From NCBI RefSeq assembly GCF_019455445.1, contig NZ_JAHWUS010000003.1:372001-436000 (forward strand): a stretch of DNA of 64,000 nucleotides. The letters are read 5' to 3'. Positions 35,535 through 44,005 of the stretch are shown one piece after another. A program made the position numbers and the translations under genes. This DNA is from Pseudaquidulcibacter saccharophilus. Lineage in GTDB: Bacteria; Pseudomonadota; Alphaproteobacteria; Caulobacterales; Aquidulcibacteraceae. Every line of letters starts with the position of its first letter. The stretch's first letter is position 1. The notes under the pieces are model-generated. The model was not told where the DNA came from. It searched no databases and saw only the letters and a list, made by a program, of their open reading frames with translations.

Positions 35535-36101
35535 TTAGCGACCTTGGATTACCCAAGTTCCACGTTCTTTGCACATGTAAACGTCTTGATGAGTTACACG
35601 GCCATTTGGAAGGCGGTAAGCCGCAGTTCCCCAACCACAACGGTCATTTTCAAAGCGATATGGTGGGTTATAGGTTATGTCGCGGCTGCGATAATCGCTG
35701 TATCCATTGCCATAATATGAAGAACGATTATAGTCATAATTACGGTTACGATCATAATATCCTTGGTTATAGCTTTGGTTATAATAACCATTTTGGCGGT
35801 GTTCATATTGGTAACGGTCGTCACAAGCGATACGGTTTTTACCAACTTGTGAACCAACTACTGCACCAACAACAGCGCCAAGTACTGAACCTTCGGTTTT
35901 GTTGCCGCGTCCTGCGATTTGTGAGCCGGCAATTGCGCCAACACCTGCACCGATTAGGCCGCCGCCAACAGTGTTGTCATTTACACGTTGTTGACATTGG
36001 GTGTCTTCATTATAACCACGATAACGGTAGTCATCAGCACTTGCAGCAGCAGGGATGACCAACATCGCAGTCAACGCAACTAAAATCATTTTGTTAGCCA
36101 T
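35535..36101 (-). CDS. Exported glycine-zipper protein, Tyr/Asn/Arg-rich
   Basis: The 188-residue protein has AAAGGAGA before its ATG and a signal peptide (MANKMILVALTAMLVIPAAA). A glycine-zipper 2TM domain follows (GGGLIGAGVGAIAGSQIAG; VLGAVVGAVVGSQVGKN), then a Tyr/Asn/Arg-rich stretch (YYNQSYNQGYYDRNRNYDY) and a C-terminal block RCGWGTAAYRLPNGRVTHQD with VYMCKERGTWV, resembling the ends of other secreted alphaproteobacterial glycine-zipper proteins. It shares its zipper and tail plan with the gene at 33723. It is probably in the envelope. Confidence 0.8.
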   Translation of the reverse strand: MANKMILVALTAMLVIPAAASADDYRYRGYNEDTQCQQRVNDNTVGGGLIGAGVGAIAGSQIAGRGNKTEGSVLGAVVGAVVGSQVGKNRIACDDRYQYEHRQNGYYNQSYNQGYYDRNRNYDYNRSSYYGNGYSDYRSRDITYNPPYRFENDRCGWGTAAYRLPNGRVTHQDVYMCKERGTWVIQGR

Positions 36102-36453
36102 TTTAAAATCTCCTTTGTGGTTGAGTTTTGTTTGGGGGCTGTCTCAACCTCATGACGCAAATATAAAACAACCAAGCTGAACGGAATATGAGTGTCAAAT
36201 TTAATTTTGTTCAGGTTGCAGATAATTTGAATTTGGAAAAAATGGGCATAGATTTTTGTAAAAAGACTTATGTAATTATCAAAGCCAACGCTTAATTTTG
36301 ATTTGTTTAAAACATATTATTGGTCGATAAATTTATCACAAGACAAAAATTATCCGCTTGCATTCACCAAAAATCTTGACTTTAGGCAATATTTGCCGCA
36401 CTGCGAGCAAAATAATATAAATTGCCAATAATTATGGTATTAAGAGAGATATT
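36102..36453. other. 352-bp divergent region between the glycine-zipper gene and the DEAD-box gene
   Basis: No strong gene is seen. A 35-codon ORF begins with ATGAGTGTC near 36189 but has only a weak ribosome-binding site and no recognisable features, so I do not call it. The region is AT-rich and should contain both divergent promoters. AGAGAGAT precedes the DEAD-box TTG start. Confidence 0.5.
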
Positions 36454-37992
36454 TTGCACGATACGAACATAAATGAAAATGAAGACGTTGTTTCTATCGC
36501 CGAGGGCGGTGATAGTAAGGTTGAAAACAGCGCTAGTTTTGATGACTTGGGTTTAGGCGCTACTGTCCTTGCGGCGGTAAAAGAGGCTGGCTACACAAAC
36601 CCAACCCCAATACAAGCAAATGCAATTCCGGAAATTCTAAAAGGCCGCGATGTTATGGGCATTGCCCAAACCGGAACCGGTAAAACTGCATCTTTTGTTT
36701 TGCCAATGCTTGAAATATTGTCACAAGGCCGTGCCAAGGCACGTATGCCGCGCACAATAATTCTTGAGCCAACCCGTGAGTTGGCGGCACAAGTGGCGGA
36801 AAATTTTGAGAAATATGGTAATAACCAAAAACTTTCCATGGCATTGCTAATTGGTGGGGTTTCTTTTGGTGACCAAGATGCGCTTTTGATGAAGGGTGTT
36901 GATGTTTTAATCGCTACACCTGGACGTCTTTTGGATCAGTTTGAACGTGGCAAAATCCTGATGAGCGGCGTGCAAATGTTGGTTATCGACGAGGCGGACC
37001 GTATGCTTGATATGGGTTTCATCCCTGATATTGAGCGAATTGTGAAAATGGTTCCTTTTACCCGTCAAACATTGTTCTTTAGTGCGACAATGGCAAAAGA
37101 AATCGAAGAGCTTGCAAACAAATTTTTGCACACTCCGGTGCGTATTGAGGTTGCAAGACCAAACCAAACCGCAAGCACAATCTCACAATATTTGGTTAAA
37201 TCACCGCATAATGATGCCAAGCATAAGCGCACAATTTTGCGCAATCTGATTAATAATCAGGGCGATAAAATTCAAAATGCGATTGTGTTCTGTAATCGCA
37301 AACGTGACGTTGATATCGTCTCAAAATCTTTAAATAAATACGGCATCAACGCCGAGGCTATTCACGGTGATTTGCAACAATCGCAAAGAACTGCTGTGCT
37401 TGATGGTTTCCGTGCGGGTGCGATTAAAATCCTTGTAGCATCAGATGTTGCGGCGCGTGGTCTAGACGTGTCTGAAGTTTCGCATGTCTTTAACTATGAT
37501 GTTCCATCTCATGCCGAAGATTACGTTCACCGTATTGGTCGTACGGGTCGGGCAGGGCGTGAAGGTCATACTTTTATGATTGCCACCCCATATGATGACA
37601 AGCAACTTGCCGCAGTTATTGAGCTGATTAAAAAACCAATTGAGGAAATTGATTTTGATGTCGGGCAAAATGATGAACCTGTTGCCAATCCTCGCCATAC
37701 GCAAAATCGTTATGAAAAGGGTGCAAAGCCGCAAAAACCGCGTGAACGTGAACAACAGGATAAAAAACCTATTGCTTCTGAAAGACCGGCAAAGCCGCAG
37801 AAACCTGCACAACGCAATAATGATTCTTTTGAAGATAGGCCGGTTAAAGGCTTTGGTGACAATGCCCCATCATTCATGTTTACAGAGGTAACATATTCCA
37901 CCAATCCAGAAGAGAAAACTGAGGCAAAGGCTGCGGCAAAAACAACCAAAAGAGCTAAAAAACCGGCTGCTAGTGCAAAAATAAAGGCCTAA
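36454..37992 (+). CDS. DEAD-box RNA helicase
   Basis: This RhlE/DeaD-class ATP-dependent RNA helicase has, in order, a Q motif (FDDLGLG...PTPIQANAIP), motif I AQTGTGKT, the DEAD box VIDEADRM, SAT in FFSATM, and the second RecA domain with VASDVAARGLDV and HRIGRTGRAGREG. The C-terminal 130 residues are a Lys/Pro/Arg-rich tail (KGAKPQKPREREQQDKKP) that likely binds RNA. The start is a TTG. The length of 512 residues is typical. It may assist ribosome assembly or cold adaptation. Confidence 0.95.
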   Translation: MHDTNINENEDVVSIAEGGDSKVENSASFDDLGLGATVLAAVKEAGYTNPTPIQANAIPEILKGRDVMGIAQTGTGKTASFVLPMLEILSQGRAKARMPRTIILEPTRELAAQVAENFEKYGNNQKLSMALLIGGVSFGDQDALLMKGVDVLIATPGRLLDQFERGKILMSGVQMLVIDEADRMLDMGFIPDIERIVKMVPFTRQTLFFSATMAKEIEELANKFLHTPVRIEVARPNQTASTISQYLVKSPHNDAKHKRTILRNLINNQGDKIQNAIVFCNRKRDVDIVSKSLNKYGINAEAIHGDLQQSQRTAVLDGFRAGAIKILVASDVAARGLDVSEVSHVFNYDVPSHAEDYVHRIGRTGRAGREGHTFMIATPYDDKQLAAVIELIKKPIEEIDFDVGQNDEPVANPRHTQNRYEKGAKPQKPREREQQDKKPIASERPAKPQKPAQRNNDSFEDRPVKGFGDNAPSFMFTEVTYSTNPEEKTEAKAAAKTTKRAKKPAASAKIKA

Positions 37993-38089
37993 AATAGCTT
38001 TTTTTAGCATGAAAATTGATTTGTTAACTCATTGGTCATTCAAACCTTATAATCATTGTGAGAATTATTATCATAGTTAGAGGTTGGAA

Positions 38090-39118
38090 GTGTCTGACAC
38101 TTGGGATTCAGCAATAGAAGCAATTGAGTTAATGCGTCAGCATGAAATTTTGCCGCGTTATGGCAATTATGCTGTCTTTATCGAATATATAAATAAATCA
38201 AACATTGAATTGGTTAGCGAATTCAATGATTTCATAACAGCAAACAAACGCATGACGGATGAGTTTTGCTCCGATTTATATGACAAACATATCGATAGAA
38301 CCTCTTCTGATAAAATTATAAATGCCGGCGATGATTTGGCAAAGGAAATGTCGCAAATCATTTCTGATATTAGCAATGTTGGCGAAAGCACCAAAACATT
38401 CAATAAAAAACTAACGCGCGCCAAAACCAAACTTAATAATGGTAAAGATATCAATGACCTGAAAGAAGTGGTCGATGATCTTTCTGATGCCACGGAAAAA
38501 ATGGGCAATAACTCACGCGAGTTAGAGGTTAAATTAACCAAAACCACCAAAGAAATTGAGGCATTACGCCACGAATTAGAAATCGCTAAAAGTGAGGCCT
38601 ATAAGGACGCTCTTACCGGGCTTTCAAATCGTAAAGCATTTAATAGCTTCTTAGATGCGCAGGTTACAATTGCCAATAAAGATGCAATGCCATTAACAAT
38701 GATTATTAGTGACATTGATAATTTTAAACAAATTAACGACACTTGGGGGCATTTAACTGGTGACCAAGTAATTACCTTTGTTGCCAGTGTGATGCAGCGT
38801 GAAACCCCAAAAGATGCAATGGTTTGCCGTTATGGTGGCGAAGAATTCTGCATGTTGCTTCCGAATGTCAAAACCGATGAAGCACAGGAACTGGCTGAAA
38901 AAATCCGTAATCACGTGCAAAACAAAAAACTTATTAAACGTAATTCAGGCCAAGATTTGGGTCGGGTTACGGTTTCTTTAGGCGTTGCGAGATATCGCAA
39001 CAAAGAAAGCACAAGCAGTTTTATCGAACGCTGTGATGCGGCACTTTATCAGTCTAAGAAGGGTGGGCGCAATATGACCACACTTGCCGCGCCTGCATCA
39101 AAGGTTAAAGCCGCATAG
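38090..39118 (+). CDS. Diguanylate cyclase (GGDEF domain) with an alphaproteobacterial N-terminal domain
   Basis: The C-terminal GGDEF domain makes cyclic di-GMP from GTP: LTGLSNRKAFNSFLD, ISDIDNFKQINDTWGHLTGD and RYGGEEFCMLLP, with GGEEF at about 249-253. The upstream inhibitory RxxD is not at its usual distance; the sequence there is RETPKDAMVC. The N-terminal 150 residues are helical, with RHEL/KLTKTTKEIEAL coiled-coil stretches, and have no PAS or membrane segment, so the protein is cytosolic. I start it at the GTG at 38090 with AGAGG upstream; a TTG at 38084 would add two residues. It may influence the biofilm-type curlin genes, which is inference. Confidence 0.9.
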   Translation: MSDTWDSAIEAIELMRQHEILPRYGNYAVFIEYINKSNIELVSEFNDFITANKRMTDEFCSDLYDKHIDRTSSDKIINAGDDLAKEMSQIISDISNVGESTKTFNKKLTRAKTKLNNGKDINDLKEVVDDLSDATEKMGNNSRELEVKLTKTTKEIEALRHELEIAKSEAYKDALTGLSNRKAFNSFLDAQVTIANKDAMPLTMIISDIDNFKQINDTWGHLTGDQVITFVASVMQRETPKDAMVCRYGGEEFCMLLPNVKTDEAQELAEKIRNHVQNKKLIKRNSGQDLGRVTVSLGVARYRNKESTSSFIERCDAALYQSKKGGRNMTTLAAPASKVKAA

Positions 39119-39194
39119 TATATTTTTCAAAAGTGATTAAAGATTTGCATTAATTCCTTGCGTACAACTCGGGAATAAATTATATGCGCGCATC

Positions 39195-40556
39195 ATGACA
39201 AAACTTAAAAGACCAGAATTACTTTCCCCTGCGGGTACTTTGAAATCAATGCGCCATGCTTTTGCATACGGTGCGGACGCTGTTTATGCGGGTGTTCCAC
39301 GCTATTCCTTGCGTGTGCGCAACAACACAATGTCAAAAGATGACAACCTTGCAAAAGGCATTGCCGAAGCACACTCTTTGGGTAAAAAGCTTTATGTTGC
39401 CGCAAATATCTTTCCCCACAATAATAAAATAAAATCCTTTATGGAAGATATGCAAGAAGTGATTGATGCCAAGCCTGATGCATTAATTATGGCGGACCCC
39501 GGCCTTATCATGCTGGTGCGCGAAAAGTGGCCGGAAATGCCAATCCATTTATCTGTACAGATGAACACAATGAATTATCAGGCAGTTAAATTCTGGCAAT
39601 CAATCGGTGTGGAGCGTGTGATTTTGTCACGCGAATTGTCATTGGACGATGTTGAACGGATCCGCCAAGAATGCCCTGATATGGAACTTGAAGTTTTTGT
39701 TCACGGCGCATTATGTATTGCATATTCTGGCCGTTGTTTGCTTTCTGGCTATTTTAGCCACCGTGACGCCAACCAAGGTACATGCACCAATACTTGTCGC
39801 TGGAAATATAACACCCACGAGGCCGAAGAAACCGAAACTGGTGATATTTTGCCAATCAAGGCATTTGAACGCCCACAACTATTCTCAAACGCGGGTCATG
39901 AACGCCACCCAGAAGCCGACAAGGTTTACTTCCTCGAAGAAGAAAATCGCAAGGGTGAATTAATGCCGGTTTATGAGGATGAAAACGGCACATATATCAT
40001 GAATTCAAAAGACCTTCGTGCGATTGAACACGTTGAACGCCTTGTGAAAATGGGTATCGATTGCTTGAAAATTGAAGGTCGTACTAAATCGCATTATTAT
40101 GTTGCCCGCACAGCGCAAGCATATTCAAAAGCGATTGATTTGGCGGTTAACGGTCAAGAGTTTGATCCAAAACTTATTGGGGTTTTGGAAAACCTTGCCA
40201 ACCGTGGTTATACCGATGGTTTCTATAAACGCCACGATACTTCTGAATATCAAAAATATATCGAAAATGCGTCACGCAGCCAAAAACAAATGTTTGTTGG
40301 TGAGGCAATTGGCCGTGATGGCGATGATTTAATTGTGCAGGTTAAAAACCGCTTTGAACAAGGTGATCGGGTTGAACTTGTGTTGCCAAATGGTCAAAAC
40401 CGCGATTTGGTTATTGAAAATATGCGCAATGCCGAAACCGATGAACCGATGGAAGTTGCACTTGGAAGCCATTATCAGGTGAAAATCCCTGCTAAAGGTG
40501 TTGAAGGCGAATTTGTGCTTATTTCCAAATATCTTGAAAAAGAAGCGGCTGAATAA
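39195..40556 (+). CDS. trhP: tRNA 5-hydroxyuridine formation protein (peptidase U32 family, TrhP/YegQ)
   Basis: TrhP uses prephenate to form 5-hydroxyuridine at the wobble position of some tRNAs. The 453-residue protein begins PELLSPAGTLKSMRHAFAYG and has VYAGVPRYSLRVRNN, DALIMADPGLI, HLSVQMNTMN and EVFVHGALCIAYSGRCLLSG, the U32 hallmark, with cysteines that may bind Fe-S (C in GRC, then GTCTNTCRW). The C-terminal part has LKIEGRTKSHYYVA and a beta domain. The length is right for YegQ. Confidence 0.93.
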   Translation: MTKLKRPELLSPAGTLKSMRHAFAYGADAVYAGVPRYSLRVRNNTMSKDDNLAKGIAEAHSLGKKLYVAANIFPHNNKIKSFMEDMQEVIDAKPDALIMADPGLIMLVREKWPEMPIHLSVQMNTMNYQAVKFWQSIGVERVILSRELSLDDVERIRQECPDMELEVFVHGALCIAYSGRCLLSGYFSHRDANQGTCTNTCRWKYNTHEAEETETGDILPIKAFERPQLFSNAGHERHPEADKVYFLEEENRKGELMPVYEDENGTYIMNSKDLRAIEHVERLVKMGIDCLKIEGRTKSHYYVARTAQAYSKAIDLAVNGQEFDPKLIGVLENLANRGYTDGFYKRHDTSEYQKYIENASRSQKQMFVGEAIGRDGDDLIVQVKNRFEQGDRVELVLPNGQNRDLVIENMRNAETDEPMEVALGSHYQVKIPAKGVEGEFVLISKYLEKEAAE

Positions 40557-40588
40557 ATCGATATTCGCAATTTTTATGGGGCAAAACG

Positions 40589-40945
40589 ATGCATATTTCT
40601 GATATTTTTGTTTTGCTTATTGCAATACTCCATATTTATATTTTGGTGCTTGAAATGTTTCTTTGGGATAAACCAAAGGGGATGAAGGCATTTGGCCTAA
40701 CCAAAGAATTTGCCAGCGCTAGCAAGAAATTGGCTGCTAATCAGGGGCTTTATAATGGCTTCTTAAGTGCCGGCTTGTTTTGGGGATTGTTATCAAAACA
40801 AAATGGGCATGATATTAAATTATTCTTTTTATCATGTATCATTGTTGCCGGTGTTTACGGTGCAATGACCGCGAATAAGAAAATTTTATTCATTCAGGCA
40901 CTACCGGCACTTGTTGCGATCTTGCTTGTGATTTTTAATTTTTAG
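40589..40945 (+). CDS. DUF1304-family membrane protein
   Basis: The 118-residue protein has four hydrophobic segments, with the DUF1304 pattern: HISDIFVLLIAILHIYILVLEMFLWD in two adjoining blocks, KAFGLT..FA...KLAANQGLYNGFLSAGLFWG, and a middle ASCIIVAGVYGA-like segment. Its function is unknown. It follows trhP by 32 bp. Confidence 0.9.
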   Translation: MHISDIFVLLIAILHIYILVLEMFLWDKPKGMKAFGLTKEFASASKKLAANQGLYNGFLSAGLFWGLLSKQNGHDIKLFFLSCIIVAGVYGAMTANKKILFIQALPALVAILLVIFNF

Positions 40946-41034
40946 GCTTGGGTATCACCCAAACTACTCACAACAAATATGAATTGCGATAATCCCACGC
41001 TTTGCTAAGCTGCCCTTACAAAAGGGGCAATTAA

Positions 41035-41856
41035 ATGGATTTTGATAAGTTCAAGGCAAATGGTAAAATAAACCTTGCAAAGACCGACACCAAATCAAAC
41101 GGCACAGATAAAGAAGCCGCCAAGATTAAGACGGCGGAAAATATCGAAAAATTAAAGGTTTTGCAGGAGGCATTATACGCCGAACATACCCAAAGCCTTT
41201 TAATTGTGCTTCAGGCAATTGACGGTGGTGGCAAGGATGGAACGATTGAAAATGTCTTTGGCCCACTTAATTCCGCAGGTACACGCGTTGCGGCATTCAA
41301 GGTGCCAACCCCGATTGAGGCCGACCACGATTTCTTATGGCGCGTTCATGCCCAAGCCCCGGCAAAGGGCGAAATTGTTCTTTTTAACCGCAGCCATTAT
41401 GAACAGGTTTTGGTCGTAAAAGTTCACGAACTAGAACCCAAAGAAGTCAATAAAACCCGCTATGACCAAATCAATGAGTTTGAAAAACTTCTAACCTCTA
41501 GCAATACCCATATTTTGAAATTCTTTTTGCATATTTCCAAAGAAGAACAATTAAAACGCTTTGGCGATCGCCTGAATGACCCAACAAAGCATTGGAAATT
41601 GTCGGCGGGCGATTATGCCGAACGCGCATTATGGGATAATTATATGGCTGCCTTCGAGGAATTGCTTGAAAAATGTAGCCACAACCACGCCCCATGGTTC
41701 ATAATTCCCGCCGATAATAAATGGTACCGCGATTATGTTATCTCCGAAATCTTGGTCAAATATCTTGAAGATATGAAAATCGGCTTGCCAGTCTTAAAAG
41801 AAGACATCAATGAGATTAAGAGATTGTATGAGGAAGAGGTGGGGAAAGAGAAATAA
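41035..41856 (+). CDS. ppk2: Polyphosphate:nucleotide phosphotransferase (PPK2, class III-like)
   Basis: PPK2 enzymes transfer phosphate from polyphosphate to nucleoside phosphates. The 273-residue protein has the P-loop AIDGGGKDGTIENVF (61-75), the lid-side LWRVHAQAPAKGE and the Walker B-like LFNRSHYEQVLV (116-127), then KFFLHISKEEQLKRF and PWFIIPADNKWYRD. The NRSHYE..LV form and overall pattern match the class III enzymes that can phosphorylate both AMP and ADP, such as that of Meiothermus ruber. The class is by pattern; the activity was not tested. It lies upstream of fabD in the same direction. Confidence 0.9.
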   Translation: MDFDKFKANGKINLAKTDTKSNGTDKEAAKIKTAENIEKLKVLQEALYAEHTQSLLIVLQAIDGGGKDGTIENVFGPLNSAGTRVAAFKVPTPIEADHDFLWRVHAQAPAKGEIVLFNRSHYEQVLVVKVHELEPKEVNKTRYDQINEFEKLLTSSNTHILKFFLHISKEEQLKRFGDRLNDPTKHWKLSAGDYAERALWDNYMAAFEELLEKCSHNHAPWFIIPADNKWYRDYVISEILVKYLEDMKIGLPVLKEDINEIKRLYEEEVGKEK

Positions 41857-41903
41857 TGCCTTTACCCCTTGCCCTTAGGTCAACAAGACGCTAACGAAAA
41901 ATC

Positions 41904-42848
41904 ATGTTTATTATACAGTTTCCGGGGCAAGGCTCTCAGGCGGTTGGCATGGGTGCGGCTCTAGCGCAAGAATTCGATGTTGCAAAGCGTGTATTCCAAG
42001 AGGTTGATGACGCCCTTGGTCAAAAGCTTTCCGACCTTATGTTTAATGGTCCGATTGAAACCCTTACCCTAACCGAAAATGCCCAGCCGGCGATTATGGC
42101 GTCGTCCATCGCAATCGTAAAAGTGCTTGAGGCTGAGTTTGGTTTTGATGTTGCCACCGCAAAATATGTGGCGGGGCATTCATTGGGTGAATATACCGCA
42201 TTAACCGCGGCAAAGGCGTTTTCAATTTCTGATGCGGCAAAACTTTTGAAACTTCGCGGGCAATCAATGCAGGCGGCGGTTCCGGCGGGGCAGGGGGCAA
42301 TGGCATCCCTAATTGGTCCAAAGGTTGATATCGCACTAGCAGAGGCCGCAGCCGCAGAAGGCGCAAAGGCGGGCGTTTGCACCGTTGCCAACGATAATAA
42401 TGCGGGCAACGTGGTTATTTCTGGCACCAAAGAGGGGGTTGATGCCGCAATTGCTGCTGCCAAGGAAATGGGCGCACGCGCAATCCCACTTAATGTTTCT
42501 GCACCGTTCCATTGCCCATTAATGCAACCTGCCGCAGAAGCAATGGCAAAGGCCTTGGCAGATGTACAAATGAACGCACCAATTACCCAACTTGTGCCAA
42601 ATGTTTCATTGGTTCCAACCACCGACGTTGAAACCATCAAAAAACTATTGGTTGAACAAGTAACAGGTCGTGTAAGATGGCGTGAAACTTTGGGCTTCTT
42701 CTCTGCACAGGGAATTGATACATTGGTTGAAATCGGCTCTGGCAACGTGCTTACTGGCATGTCAAAACGCACAATTGCCGATGCAAATCATGTCACCGTT
42801 TCAACTGCCGATGATATTCGCGCATTCTCACAAAATTTTCCAAAATAA
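41904..42848 (+). CDS. fabD: Malonyl-CoA:ACP transacylase
   Basis: FabD loads malonate from malonyl-CoA onto ACP for fatty-acid elongation. The 314-residue product begins FIIQFPGQGSQAVGMG and has the nucleophile S93 in AGHSLGEYTAL and the partner His in VSAPFHCPLM (about 202). NASGVL-like VEIGSGNVLTGM is near the end. It starts the fab run; fabG follows after 11 bp. Confidence 0.97.
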   Translation: MFIIQFPGQGSQAVGMGAALAQEFDVAKRVFQEVDDALGQKLSDLMFNGPIETLTLTENAQPAIMASSIAIVKVLEAEFGFDVATAKYVAGHSLGEYTALTAAKAFSISDAAKLLKLRGQSMQAAVPAGQGAMASLIGPKVDIALAEAAAAEGAKAGVCTVANDNNAGNVVISGTKEGVDAAIAAAKEMGARAIPLNVSAPFHCPLMQPAAEAMAKALADVQMNAPITQLVPNVSLVPTTDVETIKKLLVEQVTGRVRWRETLGFFSAQGIDTLVEIGSGNVLTGMSKRTIADANHVTVSTADDIRAFSQNFPK

Positions 42849-42859
42849 GGAATTAAAAC

Positions 42860-43594
42860 ATGTTTGATTTAACTGGAAAAAAAGCCCTTGTTACCGGTGC
42901 AACTGGTGGTCTTGGTTCAGCTATTGCCAAGGCATTGGCGGCCCAAGGGGCAATCGTTGCGATTTCTGGCACTCGTGAGGCGGTTTTGAACGAGCTTGCG
43001 GCACAAATTCCAAATAGCGTGCCACTTGTTGCCAATCTTTCTGGTGAAGGTGAGGCCGAAGGGCTTATCAAACGTGCCGAAGAAGCATTGGGCGGCCTTG
43101 ATATTTTGGTTGCCAATGCGGGCGTAACCCGTGACGGTCTTTTGATGCGCATGAAAGATAGCGATTTTGACGATGTTCTTAAAATCAATCTTTATTCATA
43201 TTTTGCAATGTGCAAGGCGGCAATGCGCGGCATGATGAAACAAAAATCAGGGCGAATCATTGGCATTGCATCAATCGTTGGCGTAACCGGAAATGCGGGT
43301 CAGGCCAATTATGCGGCATCTAAAGCGGGTATGATTGGTTTTACCAAATCAGTTGCACAAGAGGTTGCATCACGCGGCATCACCGCAAACTGTATCGCAC
43401 CAGGGTTTATCGTATCACCAATGACCGAAATCTTGACCGATGCGCAAAAAGCCGCAACAATGGCGCAAATTCCTGCTGGTCGTATGGGTGAGGCGGATGA
43501 AATTGCCGCACTGGCTTGCTACTTGGCATCTGATGAGGCGGCATATATAACCGGACAGACCATTAATATTAATGGTGGGATGGCGATGATATAG
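42860..43594 (+). CDS. fabG: 3-oxoacyl-ACP reductase
   Basis: FabG reduces 3-oxoacyl-ACP with NADPH. The 244-residue short-chain dehydrogenase has VTGATGGLGSAIAKALA, NAG (86-88 region), and the catalytic S138, Y151 and K155 in the SIVGVTGNAGQANYAASKAG block. TGQTININGGMAMI ends the protein. It is in the usual fabD-fabG-acpP-fabF order, with a 168-bp gap before acpP. Confidence 0.97.
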   Translation: MFDLTGKKALVTGATGGLGSAIAKALAAQGAIVAISGTREAVLNELAAQIPNSVPLVANLSGEGEAEGLIKRAEEALGGLDILVANAGVTRDGLLMRMKDSDFDDVLKINLYSYFAMCKAAMRGMMKQKSGRIIGIASIVGVTGNAGQANYAASKAGMIGFTKSVAQEVASRGITANCIAPGFIVSPMTEILTDAQKAATMAQIPAGRMGEADEIAALACYLASDEAAYITGQTININGGMAMI

Positions 43595-43686
43595 GCTCTT
43601 TCACACCTCAAGGGGTGGAAATTGTTAAATATAAGTGTTATCGGGTCTTTTCATTTTGTGTTAAAAATGACAAAGAGTTTTTATAC

Positions 43687-43739
43687 CTTTAGAATCCAAT
43701 ATTCTAAAGTTAGTTTGGAAGGTATATTCGCAAGAATAT
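43687..43739 (+). promoter_or_regulatory. Two consecutive hairpins in the acpP leader
   Basis: CTTTAGAAT-CCAAT-ATTCTAAAG (43687-43709) is a perfect 9-bp stem, flanked by TATACC and GGTATA. ATATTC-GCAA-GAATAT (43724-43739) has a 6-bp stem with a GCAA tetraloop. Both lie shortly before the acpP start in the fabG-acpP gap, and would form in the acpP 5' RNA. Neither has a T-run, so they are more likely stability or control elements than a terminator. Confidence 0.55.
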
Positions 43740-43762
43740 CATTTAATTAGGGAAAAAGGCAC

Positions 43763-43996
43763 ATGTCTGAAGTTTTGGAAAAAGTAAAAGCGATCGTTGT
43801 TGAACACTTGAACGCTGATCCTGAAAAAGTTGTAGAAAACGCAAATTTCATCGACGATCTTGGTGCAGACAGCCTTGATACCGTTGAATTGGTTATGGCT
43901 TTTGAAGAAGCATTCGGTATCGAAATTCCTGATGATGCTGCTGAAAAAATCCAAACAGTTGGTGATGCAGTAAAATTCATCTCTGAAAAACAATAA
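43763..43996 (+). CDS. acpP: Acyl carrier protein
   Basis: ACP carries the growing acyl chain on 4'-phosphopantetheine attached to S37 in [19 protein letters not shown]. The 77-residue acidic protein is of normal length, begins [16 protein letters not shown] and ends SEKQ. It needs high expression, and its own leader with two hairpins hints at separate control. fabF follows after 9 bp. Confidence 0.98.
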   Translation: MSEVLEKVKAIVVEHLNADPEKVVENANFIDDLGADSLDTVELVMAFEEAFGIEIPDDAAEKIQTVGDAVKFISEKQ

Positions 43997-44005
43997 GGTA
44001 GTTCA

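Noticed and set aside
36189-36300. A 35-codon ORF between the glycine-zipper gene and the DEAD-box gene.
   Set aside because: Weak ribosome-binding site, no recognisable features, and AT-rich intergenic DNA easily gives such ORFs.
42020-42772. A 250-codon open frame on the minus strand opposite fabD.
   Set aside because: It is the antisense shadow of a well-supported gene and its translation shows no domain.
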